A stretch of 64,000 nt of DNA. Origin: an uncultured Peptococcaceae bacterium. GTDB taxonomy: Bacteria > Bacillota > Peptococcia > Peptococcales > Peptococcaceae. Shown here piece by piece: positions 8,218-19,026 of the stretch. The stretch is from positions 1 through 64,000 of the forward strand of contig URZX01000005.1 of NCBI GenBank assembly GCA_900552455.1, given 5' to 3'. The notes under the pieces are model-generated. The model was given only the letters and a program-made list of their open reading frames with translations, was not told the origin of the DNA and did not search any database. The first letter of the stretch is position 1. Each line of letters starts with the position of its first letter. Both the position numbers and the translations under genes were made by a program.

Positions 8218-10056
8218 ATGCTCAACCAATCGAAAATTCGCAATATCGCCATCATTGCGCATGTCGACCATGGCAAGACGACCCTCGTAGACCAGATGCT
8301 GCGCCAAAGCGGAACCTTCCGCGCCAACGAGACCGTTGTCGAGCGCGTCATGGACTCGAACGACCTGGAACGTGAAAAAGGGATCACCATCCTCGCTAAA
8401 AATACATCCATCGACTACGACGATTGCCGCATCAATATCGTCGACACCCCAGGGCACGCCGATTTTGGCGGCGAGGTCGAACGCATCATGAAGATGGTCG
8501 ACGGCGTGCTGCTCGTTGTCGATGCTTACGAAGGCTGCATGCCGCAGACACGCTTTGTATTAAAGAAAGCGCTGGCAGCAAATCTGACGCCGATCGTCGT
8601 CATCAATAAAATGGACAAACCATTCGTGCGTCCAAGCGAAGTTGTTGACGAAGTCATCGACCTCTTTATCGATCTCGATGCCTCAGAGGATCAGCTTGAT
8701 TTTCCTGTGATCTATGCCAGTGGCGTTAAAGGGGTGGCCAGCGAAGATCCGGACGATCTTGGTGACAATTTGAAGCCACTCCTCGATGCCATAATTCGAT
8801 ATATCCCATCACCGAAGGGCGATCCGGCAGGTCCGTTGCAGGCACAAATCACCCTCATGGATTACAATGAGTTTGTCGGAAAGATTGCCATTGCCACCAT
8901 CAACCGCGGTACCATTCACACCAATGATATGGTTTCCATCATGAATCGTGACGGGAAAGTGCGCAATGTGCGCGTCACTAAGCTCTTCGGTTTCAAAGGG
9001 TTGAAGCACACGCCGATCGATGAAGCTGCTGTCGGTGAGATCGTTGCCGTCAGCGGCCTCGGCGAGATCAACGTCGGCGAAACCATCTGCGCCCAGAACC
9101 AGCTTGACCCAATGCCGTTCATCAAGATCGAAGAACCAACCTTGGAAATGATGTTCCTCATCAACAATTCTCCGTTCGCCGGCAAGGATGGCGATCCGAT
9201 CACCAGCCGCAAGCTCTGGGCACGTCTTCAGAAAGAAGCAGAGAGCGACATCGCGCTGCATGTTTCTGAAACAGACAGCGCCGATATGTTCCGCGTGGCT
9301 GGCCGCGGTGAGCTGCATCTCTCGATCCTCATTGAAAAAATGCGCAGAGAAGGCCTCGAATTCCAGGTTTCCATGCCGCAGGTCATTATTCATGAGGAAG
9401 ACGGCGTGAAAATGGAGCCGTACGAATACGTTACCCTTGATGTGCCGGAAGAATATATGGGCACCGTCATGGAAAAAATGAGTACCCGCAAGGGCGAAAT
9501 GCGCAATATGCAGAACCGCAACGGCGAAGTGCGCCTCGAATACATCATCCCATCTCGCGGCCTCGTCGGCTTTCGCACCCAGTTCCTCACCGACACCCAC
9601 GGCTACGGCATCATGAATGCCACCTTCGAAGATTATCGCCGCTACAGTGGCTACATCGAAGGGCGTCGCAGCGGTGCGCTCATCGTTTTTGAAACTGGCA
9701 CCACCACCGCCTATGGCCTTTCCAGTGCCGAAGAGCGTGGCACCCTCTTTGTCGGACCAGGCGTAAACGTTTACGAAGGAATGATCATCGGGGAATCCAA
9801 CCGCGATCAGGATATCGCCGTTAACGTCTGCAAGGGCAAAAAGCTCACCAACACCCGCGCCGCCGGCAAGGACGACGCTGTCCAGCTCAAAGGCGCCCGC
9901 GACATGTCTCTCGAGCAGTGCATCGCGTTCCTGAACGACGATGAATATCTCGAAGTCACACCGAAAGAACTGCGCCTCCGCAAGCGCTTCCTCAAAGCCG
10001 ACGATCGCGCAAAATATAATAAGAATAAAAAACTCAGCCGCCAGCAGGAGGGCTGA
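8218..10056 (+). CDS. typA: ribosome-associated GTPase TypA/BipA
   Basis: A 612-residue translational GTPase of normal family length. G1 is HVDHGKTTL near residue 16, G2 lies in EKGITI, G3 is DTPGHADF and G4 is NKMD. The EF-G-like domains follow, with the BipA-specific C-terminal domain. It binds ribosomes near the EF-G site and supports assembly or stress translation. The ATG is preceded by TAGGAGGA. It ends in a strong terminator before the S10 promoter, so it is a neighbour of the ribosomal operon, not part of it. Confidence 0.97.
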   Translation: MLNQSKIRNIAIIAHVDHGKTTLVDQMLRQSGTFRANETVVERVMDSNDLEREKGITILAKNTSIDYDDCRINIVDTPGHADFGGEVERIMKMVDGVLLVVDAYEGCMPQTRFVLKKALAANLTPIVVINKMDKPFVRPSEVVDEVIDLFIDLDASEDQLDFPVIYASGVKGVASEDPDDLGDNLKPLLDAIIRYIPSPKGDPAGPLQAQITLMDYNEFVGKIAIATINRGTIHTNDMVSIMNRDGKVRNVRVTKLFGFKGLKHTPIDEAAVGEIVAVSGLGEINVGETICAQNQLDPMPFIKIEEPTLEMMFLINNSPFAGKDGDPITSRKLWARLQKEAESDIALHVSETDSADMFRVAGRGELHLSILIEKMRREGLEFQVSMPQVIIHEEDGVKMEPYEYVTLDVPEEYMGTVMEKMSTRKGEMRNMQNRNGEVRLEYIIPSRGLVGFRTQFLTDTHGYGIMNATFEDYRRYSGYIEGRRSGALIVFETGTTTAYGLSSAEERGTLFVGPGVNVYEGMIIGESNRDQDIAVNVCKGKKLTNTRAAGKDDAVQLKGARDMSLEQCIAFLNDDEYLEVTPKELRLRKRFLKADDRAKYNKNKKLSRQQEG

Positions 10057-10066
10057 ACGTGAACCG

Positions 10067-10110
10067 CGCCGCGCGCTCATCAAAATCGATGGGCACGCGG
10101 CGAATTTTTG
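10067..10110 (+). terminator. terminator of typA
   Basis: A 15-bp stem with one mismatch, CGCCGCGCGCTCATC pairing with GATGGGCACGCGGCG, 10 bases past the typA stop and followed by AATTTTTG. Confidence 0.85.
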
Positions 10111-10277
10111 CTTTGGAAATAAAAATAGATAGCAGAAGATCAGTAAAGGTCAGAAATTGATGTAGCGCTTTTTTCTGAAAATTTTTGGCTGCGCGTTGAG
10201 AGTTTTCAGACGACTTTTTGACAGAAAATTTTACAGTAAAAAATCGCTGAAACCCGCGAAAAATAAACAAAAATCCC
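10111..10277 (+). other. A/T-rich spacer without a gene (part of the 10057-10432 gap)
   Basis: No reading frame with a ribosome binding site was found on either strand. The stretch is rich in short A and T runs, as is common upstream of strong ribosomal promoters. A TTGACA at 10218-10223 has no -10 partner at proper distance. Confidence 0.5.
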
Positions 10278-10306
10278 TTGCAAAAGCCTGACCTGTGTGT
10301 TAAACT
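10278..10306 (+). promoter_or_regulatory. probable S10-operon promoter with extended -10
   Basis: TTGCAA at 10278-10283, a 17-base spacer and TAAACT at 10301-10306, with a TGT extension just before the -10. It is the best promoter match between the typA terminator and rpsJ, and predicts a leader of about 120 bases. Confidence 0.6.
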
Positions 10307-10334
10307 TGAGCGGTGCCTGAAATTAAGCAATGAT

Positions 10335-10412
10335 GCGGGAGATTGCTAGGCGAATGGACACACCTGAGGCCGTGTTCTAGGGAACTCCCGCGGAGCAGCC
10401 CGTCAATCGGGC
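10335..10412 (+). promoter_or_regulatory. structured leader of the S10 operon
   Basis: Two nested structures lie between the promoter and rpsJ. GCGGGAG (10335-10341) pairs with CTCCCGC (10385-10391), closing a 43-base arm. Then GCCCG-TCAAT-CGGGC (10398-10412) ends 10 bases before the AAGGAGG. In other bacteria S10 leaders bind a ribosomal protein for feedback control. Whether this one does is inference, and its family cannot be assigned by eye. Confidence 0.45.
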
Positions 10413-10432
10413 GAAATCAAGGAGGAAAAATA

Positions 10433-10741
10433 ATGGCAAGAAGTAAAATCAGAATCCGCTTGAAAGCTTTTGATCACAAAGTGCTTGATCAGAGCGCAAG
10501 CAAGATCGTGGAAACTGCCAAGAAGACTGGCGCCACCGTTTCCGGCCCAGTCCCACTGCCAACTGAAAAAGCAGTTTACACCGTTCTCCGTTCTCCACAC
10601 GTCAACAAAGACAGCAGAGAACAGTTCGAAACCAGAACCCACAAACGTCTCATTGACATCACCGAACACACCAACAAGACTGTAGAAGCCTTGATGCGTT
10701 TGGATCTGCCAAGCGGCGTTGAAATCGAAATCAAATTATAA
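10433..10741 (+). CDS. rpsJ: 30S ribosomal protein S10
   Basis: A 102-residue S10 starting [15 protein letters not shown] at the ATG behind AAGGAGG. The frame is open upstream to 10343, but that part is the structured leader. First gene of the long ribosomal operon. S10 sits in the 30S head and is also NusB's partner in antitermination. Confidence 0.98.
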   Translation: MARSKIRIRLKAFDHKVLDQSASKIVETAKKTGATVSGPVPLPTEKAVYTVLRSPHVNKDSREQFETRTHKRLIDITEHTNKTVEALMRLDLPSGVEIEIKL

Positions 10742-10765
10742 TAGAAAAAGGAGGTGGCAGTTCGA

Positions 10766-11395
10766 ATGAAAGCCATTTTGGGTAAGAAAATCGGGATGAC
10801 TCAGATCTTCACTCCAGAAGGTGTGCTGGTTCCTGTAACGGTTGTTGCTGCAGGTCCATGCGTAGTCACCCAGGTAAAAACAATTGATACTGACGGTTAT
10901 AATGCTGTTCAGGTCGGCTTTGGCGATATCAAGCCTGTACAGGTTAAGAAACCTATCAAGGGGCATTTCGACAAGGCCGGTGTAGCCGCTAGAAAGTATC
11001 TCCGCGAAATCCGCGTAGACGATCCATCTAGCTACAACAATGGTGACGAGATCAAAGCTGATGTCTTTGCTGAAGGTGAAGCGATCGACGTTTCTGGCGT
11101 AAGCAAGGGCAAAGGTTTTGCTGGTACCATTAAGCGCTACGGCCGCCATCGTGGGCCTATGACACACGGTTCCAAGCACAAGAGAAAAACCGGGTCTGTT
11201 GGCGCTGCCGGTCCTCATCACGTATTCAAAGGCCATTTGATGCCTGGGCGTGCTGGGAATAAGAACGTAACCGTTCAGAACCTTAAAGTCGTTAAGGTCG
11301 ACGTTGAAAATAATCTGCTCTTGATCAAAGGCTCCGTTCCAGGGGCTAAGAACAGCCTTGTGGTTGTTAAAGAAAGCGTTAAGAGCCATAAGTAA
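10766..11395 (+). CDS. rplC: 50S ribosomal protein L3
   Basis: A 209-residue L3 beginning [15 protein letters not shown]. The upstream GTG at 10754 lies inside the AAGGAGG and is not the start. The central GAGT-type loop segment ([20 protein letters not shown]) reaches towards the peptidyl transferase centre. L3 starts 23S rRNA assembly. Confidence 0.98.
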   Translation: MKAILGKKIGMTQIFTPEGVLVPVTVVAAGPCVVTQVKTIDTDGYNAVQVGFGDIKPVQVKKPIKGHFDKAGVAARKYLREIRVDDPSSYNNGDEIKADVFAEGEAIDVSGVSKGKGFAGTIKRYGRHRGPMTHGSKHKRKTGSVGAAGPHHVFKGHLMPGRAGNKNVTVQNLKVVKVDVENNLLLIKGSVPGAKNSLVVVKESVKSHK

Positions 11396-11412
11396 GGAAA
11401 GGAGGAGAATAC

Positions 11413-12036
11413 ATGCCAGTAATCAAAGTAAAAAACATGCAGGGCGCTGAAGTTGAAGAACTGACTCTGAACGAAGAGATCTTCGGCATCGAACCAAACA
11501 AAGCAGTCATGCATGAAGTCGTTGTTAACTATTTGGCTGGTCTGCGCAAGGGTACTCACAGCACCAAGTCCCGCGGCGAAGTCAGAGGCGGTGGCCGTAA
11601 GCCATGGCGCCAGAAAGGTACTGGTCGTGCCCGTGCCGGTACGTCCCGTTCTCCACTGTGGCGCGGCGGTTCCATCATCTTTGGGCCAAAGCCAAGAGAT
11701 TATTCCTACCGCGTAAACAAGAAGAAAGTTTCTTTGGCTATGCGTTCTGCACTTTCCGATAAGGTGAGCGAAGAAGCAATGGTTGTTGTCGATGCACTGA
11801 GCTTCGAAGCACCAAAGACCAAAGAAATGATCAAAGTGCTGGAAGCACTTGGCACTGAAAAGAAGACGCTGCTCGTTCTTCCTGAGATCGATGAAGTTGT
11901 TATCAAGAGCGCACGCAACATCGCTGGTGTAACCCCTGTGACTGTTGCTGAGCTGAACACCTACGAAATCTTGAACAACAACACCCTCGTTCTCACCAAG
12001 GATGCCGTTGCAAAGGTTGAGGAGGTGTTGGCGTAA
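11413..12036 (+). CDS. rplD: 50S ribosomal protein L4
   Basis: A 207-residue L4 with the long exit-tunnel loop [19 protein letters not shown] near residue 60. AGGAGG precedes the ATG. The stop codon overlaps the start of rplW by one base, so translation is coupled. In E. coli L4 represses its own operon; the structured S10 leader here could serve a similar role. Confidence 0.98.
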   Translation: MPVIKVKNMQGAEVEELTLNEEIFGIEPNKAVMHEVVVNYLAGLRKGTHSTKSRGEVRGGGRKPWRQKGTGRARAGTSRSPLWRGGSIIFGPKPRDYSYRVNKKKVSLAMRSALSDKVSEEAMVVVDALSFEAPKTKEMIKVLEALGTEKKTLLVLPEIDEVVIKSARNIAGVTPVTVAELNTYEILNNNTLVLTKDAVAKVEEVLA

Positions 12037-12323
12037 TGAAATTGGCAAGAGAAATCATCATCAAACCAGTTGTCACCGAAAAAAGCGTTGACCTGATGCA
12101 GGAAAACAAATACTGCTTCAAGGTTGCAAAGGATGCCAACAAAATCGAAATCAAAAATGCAATCGAAGAAATCTTCAAAGTTACCGTCGTTAATGTAAAC
12201 ACTGTTAACGTTCACGGCAAGATGAAACGCATGGGCCGCACCCAGGGCATGACTGCCAGCTGGAAGAAAGCCGTCGTTACTCTGCGTGAAGGCGACAGCA
12301 TTGAAGTATTTGAAGGTCTTTAA
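12036..12323 (+). CDS. rplW: 50S ribosomal protein L23
   Basis: A 95-residue L23, located at the tunnel exit where trigger factor and SRP dock. Its GGAGGTG ribosome binding site lies inside the end of rplD and the two genes share one base (TAATG). The TEKS motif and the [14 protein letters not shown] segment are typical. Confidence 0.97.
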   Translation: MKLAREIIIKPVVTEKSVDLMQENKYCFKVAKDANKIEIKNAIEEIFKVTVVNVNTVNVHGKMKRMGRTQGMTASWKKAVVTLREGDSIEVFEGL

Positions 12324-12342
12324 TAACTAAAGGAGGAACAAA

Positions 12343-13176
12343 ATGGCACTGAGATCATTTAAACCGACTTCTCCTGGTGTGCGTCAAATGACTGTTTCTT
12401 CTTTTGAAGAAATCACCACGAACAAGCCTGAGAAATCCCTGCTTGTACCGCTGAAGAAACACGCCGGCCGCAACAGCTATGGCCGCATCACTGTTCGTCA
12501 TCATGGCGGCGGTCACAAGAGAAAATATCGTATCATTGACTTTAAGCGTTTGAAAGATGGTATTCCAGCTCGCGTAGCTACCATTGAATACGATCCAAAC
12601 CGCTCCAGCCGCATCGCTCTGCTCCACTATGTAGACGGTGAAAAGCGTTACATCATCGCTCCTGCCGGTCTGCAGGTTGGGGATGTCATCTACTCCGGTC
12701 CAGATGCGGATATCAAAACCGGTAATGCACTGCCACTGGCCAACATCCCAGTTGGTACCTTGGTCCACAACATCGAGCTGCATCCAGGCCGCGGCGGCCA
12801 GATCTGCCGTAGCGCCGGTGTGAGCGCACAGTTGATGGCTAAGGAAGGCAAATATGCAATGCTCCGTCTTCCTTCCGGTGAAGTTCGCAAGATTCTTCTT
12901 ACTTGCCGCGCTACCATCGGTGTTGTTGGTAACGGCGAACACGCCAACATCAACATCGGTAAGGCAGGCCGCAGCCGTTGGATGGGCGTTCGTCCTACCG
13001 TTCGTGGTTCTGTAATGAACCCTAACGATCACCCACATGGTGGTGGTGAAGGTCGCGCACCAGTCGGCCGCAAATCCCCTGTCAGCCCTTGGGGTAAGGT
13101 TGCTCATGGCGGTAAGACCCGCAAGAAGAAAAACCTTAGCAACAAGTTCATCGTGACACCTAGAAAAGGCAAATAA
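12343..13176 (+). CDS. rplB: 50S ribosomal protein L2
   Basis: A 277-residue L2 of normal length. The C-terminal motif [19 protein letters not shown] contains the histidine-proximal loop near the peptidyl transferase centre, and [11 protein letters not shown] marks the N-terminal part. AAAGGAGG lies before the ATG. Confidence 0.98.
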   Translation: MALRSFKPTSPGVRQMTVSSFEEITTNKPEKSLLVPLKKHAGRNSYGRITVRHHGGGHKRKYRIIDFKRLKDGIPARVATIEYDPNRSSRIALLHYVDGEKRYIIAPAGLQVGDVIYSGPDADIKTGNALPLANIPVGTLVHNIELHPGRGGQICRSAGVSAQLMAKEGKYAMLRLPSGEVRKILLTCRATIGVVGNGEHANINIGKAGRSRWMGVRPTVRGSVMNPNDHPHGGGEGRAPVGRKSPVSPWGKVAHGGKTRKKKNLSNKFIVTPRKGK

Positions 13177-13210
13177 TAGCCGGACGTAATCGAAAGGAGG
13201 CAATTCATTC

Positions 13211-13492
13211 ATGAGCAGATCTCTCAAAAAAGGACCTTTTGTCGATGAAAAGCTCTACAAAAAGGTCGTAGCAATGAATGAAAGCAATGAAAAATCTGTG
13301 ATCAAGACCTGGTCACGTTCTTCCACCATCTTCCCTGAATTCATTGGTCATACTTTTGCCGTGCACGATGGCAGAAAGCACATTCCAGTGTATGTCACCG
13401 AAGATATGGTCGGTCATAAACTTGGCGAATTCGCACCTACCCGCACCTACAAAGGTCATGCAGGTGACGAAAAATCCAGTCGTTCTCGATGA
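13211..13492 (+). CDS. rpsS: 30S ribosomal protein S19
   Basis: A 93-residue S19 with the characteristic [15 protein letters not shown] start and the [15 protein letters not shown] core (here [15 protein letters not shown]). Binds 16S rRNA in the head with S13. AAAGGAGG precedes the ATG. Confidence 0.98.
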   Translation: MSRSLKKGPFVDEKLYKKVVAMNESNEKSVIKTWSRSSTIFPEFIGHTFAVHDGRKHIPVYVTEDMVGHKLGEFAPTRTYKGHAGDEKSSRSR

Positions 13493-13511
13493 GCAGAAAG
13501 GAGTACAATAA

Positions 13512-13844
13512 GTGGAAGCAAAAGCATGTGCAAAACACATTAGAATTTCCCCACGCAAAGCCCGCCAGGTCGTTGACCTGATCCGTGGCAAAAGCGTTCA
13601 GGAAGCTTACAGTATCTTAAAATTCACTCCACATAAAGGTTCTGCGATCGTAACGAAGGTACTCAAATCCGCTGTTGCAAACGCAGAGCACAACTATGAT
13701 ATGGACGCTGAAAACCTCTACGTCAGCACCGCATATGTTGATCAGGGACCAAGCATCAAGCGCTACAAACCACGCGCAATGGGTCGTGCCGACGGTATCA
13801 AAAAGAGAACCAGCCATATCACCATCATGGTAAGTGAAAGATAA
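13512..13844 (+). CDS. rplV: 50S ribosomal protein L22
   Basis: A 110-residue L22 read from a GTG start behind AAAGGAG. The N-terminal [16 protein letters not shown] stretch and the C-terminal hairpin [11 protein letters not shown], which lines the exit tunnel and is a site of macrolide resistance changes, are both intact. Confidence 0.97.
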   Translation: MEAKACAKHIRISPRKARQVVDLIRGKSVQEAYSILKFTPHKGSAIVTKVLKSAVANAEHNYDMDAENLYVSTAYVDQGPSIKRYKPRAMGRADGIKKRTSHITIMVSER

Positions 13845-13855
13845 GGAGGAAAACT

Positions 13856-14509
13856 GTGGGACAGAAAGTAAATCCAATTGGCATTCGTGTTGGCATCATC
13901 CGCGATTGGGATGCTAGATGGTATGCTGACGATAAAAACTATGTCGATCTCCTCCATGAAGATTTCAAAGTTCGTAAATTCGTTAAGGACAAACTTTTCG
14001 ACAGCGGTATCGCAAGAATCGTCATTGAACGTACCGGTAACACCAAAATCAAAGTCACCATCCATACCGCAAAACCTGGTATCGTTATCGGCCGCAACGG
14101 TTCCGCAATCGAAGTTCTTCGTGGAGAACTCGAAAAACTCACCGGCAAGTCTGTTTCTATCAGCGTTGTCGAAGTGAAACACCCAGAAGCAAATGCTCAG
14201 CTCATCGCTGAATCCATTGCTCAGGCACTTGAAAACCGTGTCGCTTACCGCCGTGCTATGAAACAGCACATCCAGAGAGCGGTCAAAGCCGGCGCTCAGG
14301 GTATCAAGGTTAGCTGCGCAGGCCGTCTGGCTGGCGCTGATATCGCGCGCACCGAATGGGTCACCGAAGGCAAGGTTCCTCTGCACACCCTTCGCGCAGA
14401 TATCGATTACGGTTTCTATGAAGCAGATACCACCTATGGTAAGATTGGTATCAAAGTATGGATTTACAATGGTGAAATCCTCGACGACAGCAAAGAAGGA
14501 GGACGCTAA
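13856..14509 (+). CDS. rpsC: 30S ribosomal protein S3
   Basis: A 217-residue S3 starting at GTG behind AAGGAGG ([13 protein letters not shown]). The KH domain carries [12 protein letters not shown] near residue 78, and the C-terminal S3 domain carries [17 protein letters not shown]3 forms part of the mRNA entry helicase. Confidence 0.98.
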   Translation: MGQKVNPIGIRVGIIRDWDARWYADDKNYVDLLHEDFKVRKFVKDKLFDSGIARIVIERTGNTKIKVTIHTAKPGIVIGRNGSAIEVLRGELEKLTGKSVSISVVEVKHPEANAQLIAESIAQALENRVAYRRAMKQHIQRAVKAGAQGIKVSCAGRLAGADIARTEWVTEGKVPLHTLRADIDYGFYEADTTYGKIGIKVWIYNGEILDDSKEGGR

Positions 14510-14511
14510 TT

Positions 14512-14946
14512 ATGTTAATGCCTAAGAGAACTAAATGGCGTCGCCCACATCGTAGAAAACTCGGTGGGGAAGCTCATAAGGGCACGAAGGTCACCTACGG
14601 TGAATTTGGTCTTCAGGCTACCACCGGTGCCTGGGTTACCAGCCGTCAGATCGAAGCTGCCCGTATCGCTATGACCCGTTATATCAAACGTGGTGGTAAG
14701 GTTTGGATCAAAATTTTCCCAGACCAGCCTGTAACCGCTAAGCCAGCAGAAGTCCGCATGGGTTCCGGGAAAGGTGCTCCGGACTACTGGGTAGCAATCG
14801 TTAAGCCAGGTCGTGTGATGTTCGAAGTCAGCGGCGTGCCAGAAGAAACTGCACGTGAAGCACTTCGTCTGGCCATGCACAAACTGCCTTGCAAGTGCAA
14901 GATCGTGAAAAGGGAAGAAATGGAGGCTGTTGCTAATGAAGGCTGA
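14512..14946 (+). CDS. rplP: 50S ribosomal protein L16
   Basis: A 144-residue L16. The first ATG (14512) is chosen over the ATG at 14518 because AAGGAGG ends 9 bases before it. [11 protein letters not shown] and the [19 protein letters not shown] motif are typical. Its 3' end overlaps rpmC by 11 bases. Confidence 0.98.
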   Translation: MLMPKRTKWRRPHRRKLGGEAHKGTKVTYGEFGLQATTGAWVTSRQIEAARIAMTRYIKRGGKVWIKIFPDQPVTAKPAEVRMGSGKGAPDYWVAIVKPGRVMFEVSGVPEETAREALRLAMHKLPCKCKIVKREEMEAVANEG

Positions 14947-15136
14947 AACCTTAAGAGAACTCTCCACTGAAGAGTTGAACAAGAAGGTTGTAGAACTTAA
15001 AGAAGAACTCTTTAACCTGCGTTTTCAGATGGCTACCGGCCAACTTGAAAACCCTATGCAGCTGAAGCAGGTTAGAAAAGATATCGCTAGAGCTAAGACA
15101 GTGATCCGCGAACGCGAGATCGCTGCTCAGGCGTGA
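14936..15136 (+). CDS. rpmC: 50S ribosomal protein L29
   Basis: A 66-residue L29 made of two helices ([19 protein letters not shown]). The ATG at 14936, with TGGAGG 9 bases upstream inside rplP, is better than the TTG at 14930. The 11-base overlap with rplP suggests coupled translation. Confidence 0.96.
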   Translation: MKAETLRELSTEELNKKVVELKEELFNLRFQMATGQLENPMQLKQVRKDIARAKTVIREREIAAQA

Positions 15137-15154
15137 GTATAAGGAGGAAATAAA

Positions 15155-15418
15155 GTGGCAGAACGTAACCATAGAAAAGTACGTATTGGCATTGTTAGTT
15201 CCGACAAAATGGACAAGACAATTGTAGTTGATGTTGATAGTCCTCGCCGCCATCCTCTCTATGGAAAGCTTGCGAAGAACACCAACCACTTCAAAGCCCA
15301 TGACGAGCTTAACGAGGCTAAAGTTGGGGACCGTGTAAAGATCATGGAAACCCGTCCTTTGTCTAAGACCAAAAGATGGCGCCTCGTCGAAATCCTTGAA
15401 AAGGCACCGATCGTATAA
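15155..15418 (+). CDS. rpsQ: 30S ribosomal protein S17
   Basis: An 87-residue OB-fold S17 from a GTG start behind AAGGAGG. The [10 protein letters not shown] and [13 protein letters not shown] segments are diagnostic. Primary 16S rRNA binder. Confidence 0.97.
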   Translation: MAERNHRKVRIGIVSSDKMDKTIVVDVDSPRRHPLYGKLAKNTNHFKAHDELNEAKVGDRVKIMETRPLSKTKRWRLVEILEKAPIV

Positions 15419-15451
15419 GGCATCGTAAGCTCGAAAGGAGGAAAGCTCGCA

Positions 15452-15820
15452 ATGATTCAACAAGAAACCAGACTTAAAGTCGGTGATAACACTGGCGCGA
15501 AGGAACTCCTTTGTATCCGCGTGCTTGGCGGTACAAAGCGTCGCTATGCTTCCGTAGGTGACATCATCGTTTGTGCAGTTAAAGAAGCAACACCCGGTGG
15601 CGTTGTCAAGAAGGGTGATGTTGTGAAGGCGGTCGTTGTTCGTACTACCCGCCCTGTAAAACGTCCAGACGGCTCTTATATTCGCTTTAGCGAAAATGCA
15701 GCTGTTATCATCAAAGAAGATAAGAGCCCAAGAGGAACACGTATCTTTGGGCCTGTTGCCAGAGAGCTTCGTGAAAAGGACTTCATGAAGATCGTCAGCT
15801 TGGCACCTGAAGTACTTTAA
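15452..15820 (+). CDS. rplN: 50S ribosomal protein L14
   Basis: A 122-residue L14 beginning [19 protein letters not shown], the normal length. It contacts 16S rRNA across the subunit interface. AAAGGAGG lies upstream of the ATG. Confidence 0.98.
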   Translation: MIQQETRLKVGDNTGAKELLCIRVLGGTKRRYASVGDIIVCAVKEATPGGVVKKGDVVKAVVVRTTRPVKRPDGSYIRFSENAAVIIKEDKSPRGTRIFGPVARELREKDFMKIVSLAPEVL

Positions 15821-15839
15821 TTCCCCGGAGGTGAATACA

Positions 15840-16154
15840 GTGCCTAAAATGAAAATCCGCAAAGGTGACGAAGTCATCGTCATTTCTGGTAAAGATAAAG
15901 GTAAAGTCGGCAAGGTTATCAAGGCTCTGCCTGATGAACAGCGCGTCATCGTTGAAGGCGTAGCTGTTGCAAAGCGCCACACCAAACCTTCTCAAGCCAA
16001 TCCTCAGGGTGGTATCATTGACAAGCCAATGCCAATTCACGTATCCAACGTTATGGCATACGATGCATCTGCAAAGAAAGGCTCCCGCATCGGCTATAAG
16101 TTTGTTGATGGTAAGAAAGTTCGCATCTTGAAGTCGAGTGGCAAGGAATATTAA
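15840..16154 (+). CDS. rplX: 50S ribosomal protein L24
   Basis: A 104-residue L24 with the KOW motif ([19 protein letters not shown]). The GTG at 15840 ([10 protein letters not shown]) is preferred to the GTG at 15831, which is part of the CGGAGGTG ribosome binding site. Early 23S rRNA assembly protein. Confidence 0.95.
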   Translation: MPKMKIRKGDEVIVISGKDKGKVGKVIKALPDEQRVIVEGVAVAKRHTKPSQANPQGGIIDKPMPIHVSNVMAYDASAKKGSRIGYKFVDGKKVRILKSSGKEY

Positions 16155-16172
16155 TAGGGAGGAGGTCTACAA

Positions 16173-16712
16173 GTGGCTAGATTAAAAGATAAGTACGTTG
16201 CAGAAATCGCTCCTGCGCTGCAGGAAAAATTCGGCATTACCAACGTCATGGCTATTCCAAAGCTTGACAAGGTGACCATCAATATTGGCTTAGGCGAAGC
16301 AGTAGACAACCCTAAGGCGCTCGATGGTGCTGTTGATGATATTACTCGCATTGCCGGTCAGAAACCAGTCGTGACCCGCGCTAAGAAATCCATCGCAGGG
16401 TTCAAGATTCGTGAAGGTATGCCAATCGGCGTTAAAGTAACCCTTCGTGGTGACCGCATGTATGAATTCGTTGACCGTTTGTTCAACGTCGCATTGCCTC
16501 GCGTTAGAGACTTTCATGGTGTTTCTGGCAAAAGCTTCGACGGTCGCGGTAATTACAGCCTCGGCCTGACCGAACAGCTGATTTTCCCAGAAATCGATTA
16601 CGATAAAATTGATAAGATCAGAGGTATGCAGATCGTATTTACCACTACCGCTAAGTCGGACGAAGAAGGTAAAGAGCTCCTGAAGATGCTCGGCATGCCT
16701 TTCGCAGGTTAA
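16173..16712 (+). CDS. rplE: 50S ribosomal protein L5
   Basis: A 179-residue L5 from a GTG start behind GGGAGGAGG. Carries 5S rRNA into the central protuberance. The [16 protein letters not shown] start and the [20 protein letters not shown] segment are typical. Confidence 0.98.
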   Translation: MARLKDKYVAEIAPALQEKFGITNVMAIPKLDKVTINIGLGEAVDNPKALDGAVDDITRIAGQKPVVTRAKKSIAGFKIREGMPIGVKVTLRGDRMYEFVDRLFNVALPRVRDFHGVSGKSFDGRGNYSLGLTEQLIFPEIDYDKIDKIRGMQIVFTTTAKSDEEGKELLKMLGMPFAG

Positions 16713-16727
16713 CAGGAGGTAAGAAAA

Positions 16728-16907
16728 TTGGCCAAGACATCCAAGATTGTCCATAAGAAACCTAAATATAAAGTACGTGAACACAACAGATGCAAAGTCT
16801 GCGGACGTCCACACGGGTACATGAGAAAGTTCGGCCTTTGCCGTGTATGCTTCCGCGAATTGGCTAGCAAAGGTGAACTGCCAGGCGTAACCAAGTCTAG
16901 CTGGTAA
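16728..16907 (+). CDS. rpsN: 30S ribosomal protein S14, zinc type
   Basis: A 59-residue short S14 read from a TTG start 8 bases after AGGAGG. Two zinc-ligand pairs, CKVC (about residue 22) and CRVC (about 38), mark the C+ type S14. The end [11 protein letters not shown] is the family signature. It lies between rplE and rpsH, as expected for the spc region. Confidence 0.96.
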   Translation: MAKTSKIVHKKPKYKVREHNRCKVCGRPHGYMRKFGLCRVCFRELASKGELPGVTKSSW

Positions 16908-16937
16908 GCATCACATTCGGAAGGAGGTCATCATTTA

Positions 16938-17336
16938 ATGGTAATGTCAGATCCAATCGCGGATTTCTTAACTCGTATCCGCAATGCAAACATGCAGATG
17001 CATGAAAAAGTAGAAATTCCTGCTTCTAAGACCAAAGTTCACCTTGCTGAAATTCTTAAAAACGAAGGTTTCATCAAGGACTACGAAGTAGTTGATGATA
17101 ATGTTCAGGGCAAGATCGTTGTATCCCTGAAGTATGGCCCAAATCGCGAACGCGTCATCACCGGGCTGAAGAGAATCTCCAAGCCAGGTCTCCGTCGTTA
17201 TTGCAAGAGCGACAATGTGCCAAAGGTTCTTGGTGGTCTCGGTATCGCCATCATCTCCACCTCTAAGGGGATCATGACCGATAAGGAAGCACGTAAAGCC
17301 GGCTTGGGCGGCGAAGTTATCTGCTACATTTGGTAA
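16938..17336 (+). CDS. rpsH: 30S ribosomal protein S8
   Basis: A 132-residue S8. The ATG at 16938 lies 10 bases after AAGGAGG, so it is chosen over the ATG at 16944. [13 protein letters not shown] and the late [13 protein letters not shown] segment are diagnostic. In E. coli S8 represses the spc operon. Confidence 0.98.
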   Translation: MVMSDPIADFLTRIRNANMQMHEKVEIPASKTKVHLAEILKNEGFIKDYEVVDDNVQGKIVVSLKYGPNRERVITGLKRISKPGLRRYCKSDNVPKVLGGLGIAIISTSKGIMTDKEARKAGLGGEVICYIW

Positions 17337-17357
17337 TTTGTCTTAGGAGGGTAAAAC

Positions 17358-17903
17358 ATGTCTCGTATTGGTAAACTTCCAGTCGCCATTCCAGATGGTG
17401 TTACTGTAGAAATCTCCGAAGACAACGTTGTCACTGTAAAAGGTCCTAAGGGCGAACTCACCAAGGCGCTCCATCCTGATATGGTGATCAAAGCTGAAAA
17501 CGGAGAAGTTACTGTCGCTTGCCCAAATGGCGACGTTAAAACATATAATGCACTTTGGGGCTTGACCCGCAGCCTGATCAACAACATGGTCGTCGGTGTC
17601 ACCGAAGGCTATTCCAAGACGCTGACCATGAAGGGTGTCGGCTACAGAGCTGCCCTGCAGGGCACCAAGCTCGTTATCAGCGCCGGCTACTCTCATCCAG
17701 TAGAAATGGAACCTGTTGACGGTATTACTTTTGAAGTTCCAGAACAGACCAAGATCATTGTCAAGGGCATTGACAAACAGCTCGTTGGCGCGATCGCAGC
17801 CGACGTTCGCAACGTGCGTCCACCAGAACCTTATAAAGGTAAAGGTATTCGCTACGAAGGCGAAGTTGTTAAGATCAAGGCTGGTAAGACTGGTTCTAAG
17901 TAA
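17358..17903 (+). CDS. rplF: 50S ribosomal protein L6
   Basis: A 181-residue L6 with two similar halves and the C-terminal signature [15 protein letters not shown]. It sits near the sarcin-ricin loop. AGGAGG lies before the ATG. Confidence 0.98.
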   Translation: MSRIGKLPVAIPDGVTVEISEDNVVTVKGPKGELTKALHPDMVIKAENGEVTVACPNGDVKTYNALWGLTRSLINNMVVGVTEGYSKTLTMKGVGYRAALQGTKLVISAGYSHPVEMEPVDGITFEVPEQTKIIVKGIDKQLVGAIAADVRNVRPPEPYKGKGIRYEGEVVKIKAGKTGSK

Positions 17904-17927
17904 TAGGCGGGAAAGGAGTGAACCGTT

Positions 17928-18281
17928 TTGAAAAAAGAATATCCTAGAAAGAAAATCCGCACGCATAAGCATAAAAGAATGCGTTTCCGCATTACGGGTA
18001 CACCTGAACGTCCTCGCCTCGCGGTTTTCCGCAGCGCAAAGCACATCTATGCGCAGATCATCGATGATGTGAAGGGTGTAACGCTCGTCAGCGCTTCCAC
18101 CTTGAATGTCGAAGCAGAAGGCACGAAGACCGATGCAGCAAAGGCTGTCGGTGAAGCCGTTGCCAAGAAAGCACTTGATGCCGGTATCACCAAGGTCGTA
18201 TTTGACCGCGGCGGTAACATTTATCATGGCCGCATCAAAGCTTTGGCTGAAGGTGCCAGAGAAGCTGGCTTAGACTTCTAA
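17928..18281 (+). CDS. rplR: 50S ribosomal protein L18
   Basis: A 117-residue L18 from a TTG start ([19 protein letters not shown]) 9 bases after AAAGGAG. Binds 5S r[23 protein letters not shown] and the [20 protein letters not shown] end are typical. Confidence 0.97.
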   Translation: MKKEYPRKKIRTHKHKRMRFRITGTPERPRLAVFRSAKHIYAQIIDDVKGVTLVSASTLNVEAEGTKTDAAKAVGEAVAKKALDAGITKVVFDRGGNIYHGRIKALAEGAREAGLDF

Positions 18282-18304
18282 TAAACGCTGAAGGAGGGAA
18301 AAAC

Positions 18305-18814
18305 GTGACAAGAGAAATTATCGATGCAAGTGTACTTGACTTGGAAGAACGTGTAGTAACCATCAACCGCGTTGCTAAGGTTGTTAAAGGTGGTCGTCGT
18401 TTTAGCTTCAGCGCGCTCGTCGTCGTTGGTAACGGTGACGGGATTGTCGGCGTCGGCATGGGTAAAGCAGGTGAAGTTCCTGAAGCCATCCGCAAGGGTG
18501 TTGAGGACGCTAAGAAAAACCTCATCCGTGTACCAGTCGTTGAAGGTGGCACCATTCCTCATGAAACAATCGGTCGTTTCGGTGCAGCTCGCGTAATGCT
18601 GAAGCCTGCTTCCGAAGGTACCGGGGTTATCGCAGGCGGCGCTGTCCGTGCCGTAGCAGAATTGGCAGGTATCTCCAATATCCTCACCAAGTCCCTGCGT
18701 TCCGACAACCAGATCAACATCGTTCGTGCAACGATCGCCGGTCTTCAGAGCATGAAGAGTGCTGAACAGGTTGCCAAATTGCGTGGCAAGACTGTTGAAG
18801 AGATCTTAGGCTAA
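18305..18814 (+). CDS. rpsE: 30S ribosomal protein S5
   Basis: A 169-residue S5 starting at GTG behind GGAGGG. The N-terminal dsRNA-binding-like part includes [20 protein letters not shown]; the C-terminal part includes [17 protein letters not shown]. Involved in decoding fidelity and spectinomycin sensitivity. Normal length. Confidence 0.98.
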   Translation: MTREIIDASVLDLEERVVTINRVAKVVKGGRRFSFSALVVVGNGDGIVGVGMGKAGEVPEAIRKGVEDAKKNLIRVPVVEGGTIPHETIGRFGAARVMLKPASEGTGVIAGGAVRAVAELAGISNILTKSLRSDNQINIVRATIAGLQSMKSAEQVAKLRGKTVEEILG

Positions 18815-18825
18815 GGAGGTCTATG

Positions 18826-19008
18826 ATGGCAGAATTGAAAATCACTTTAACCCGCAGTGTGATCGGTGCCAGTGAAGCTCAAAGAAAAGTCGTTAAGGCA
18901 CTTGGCTTAGGTAAGACCAATAGCACTGTAGTACGTCCTGATAATGCTTCTATCCGTGGCATGGTGACCAAGATCAACCACCTCGTCACTGTAGAAGAGA
19001 TCAACTAA
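18826..19008 (+). CDS. rpmD: 50S ribosomal protein L30
   Basis: A 60-residue L30 ([17 protein letters not shown]). Of two adjacent ATGs, the one at 18826 has 6 bases to AAGGAGG and the one at 18823 only 3, so the second is chosen. The [15 protein letters not shown] segment is diagnostic. Confidence 0.95.
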   Translation: MAELKITLTRSVIGASEAQRKVVKALGLGKTNSTVVRPDNASIRGMVTKINHLVTVEEIN

Positions 19009-19026
19009 TTAGGAGGTGACGTTACA

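Noticed and set aside
10218..10223. TTGACA as a possible S10 promoter element
   Set aside because: No -10-like hexamer lies 16-18 bases downstream; the pair at 10278 and 10301 fits better.
10343..10432. N-terminal extension of S10
   Set aside because: The upstream part falls in base-paired leader RNA, and the ATG at 10433 has a perfect binding site and gives the standard S10 start.
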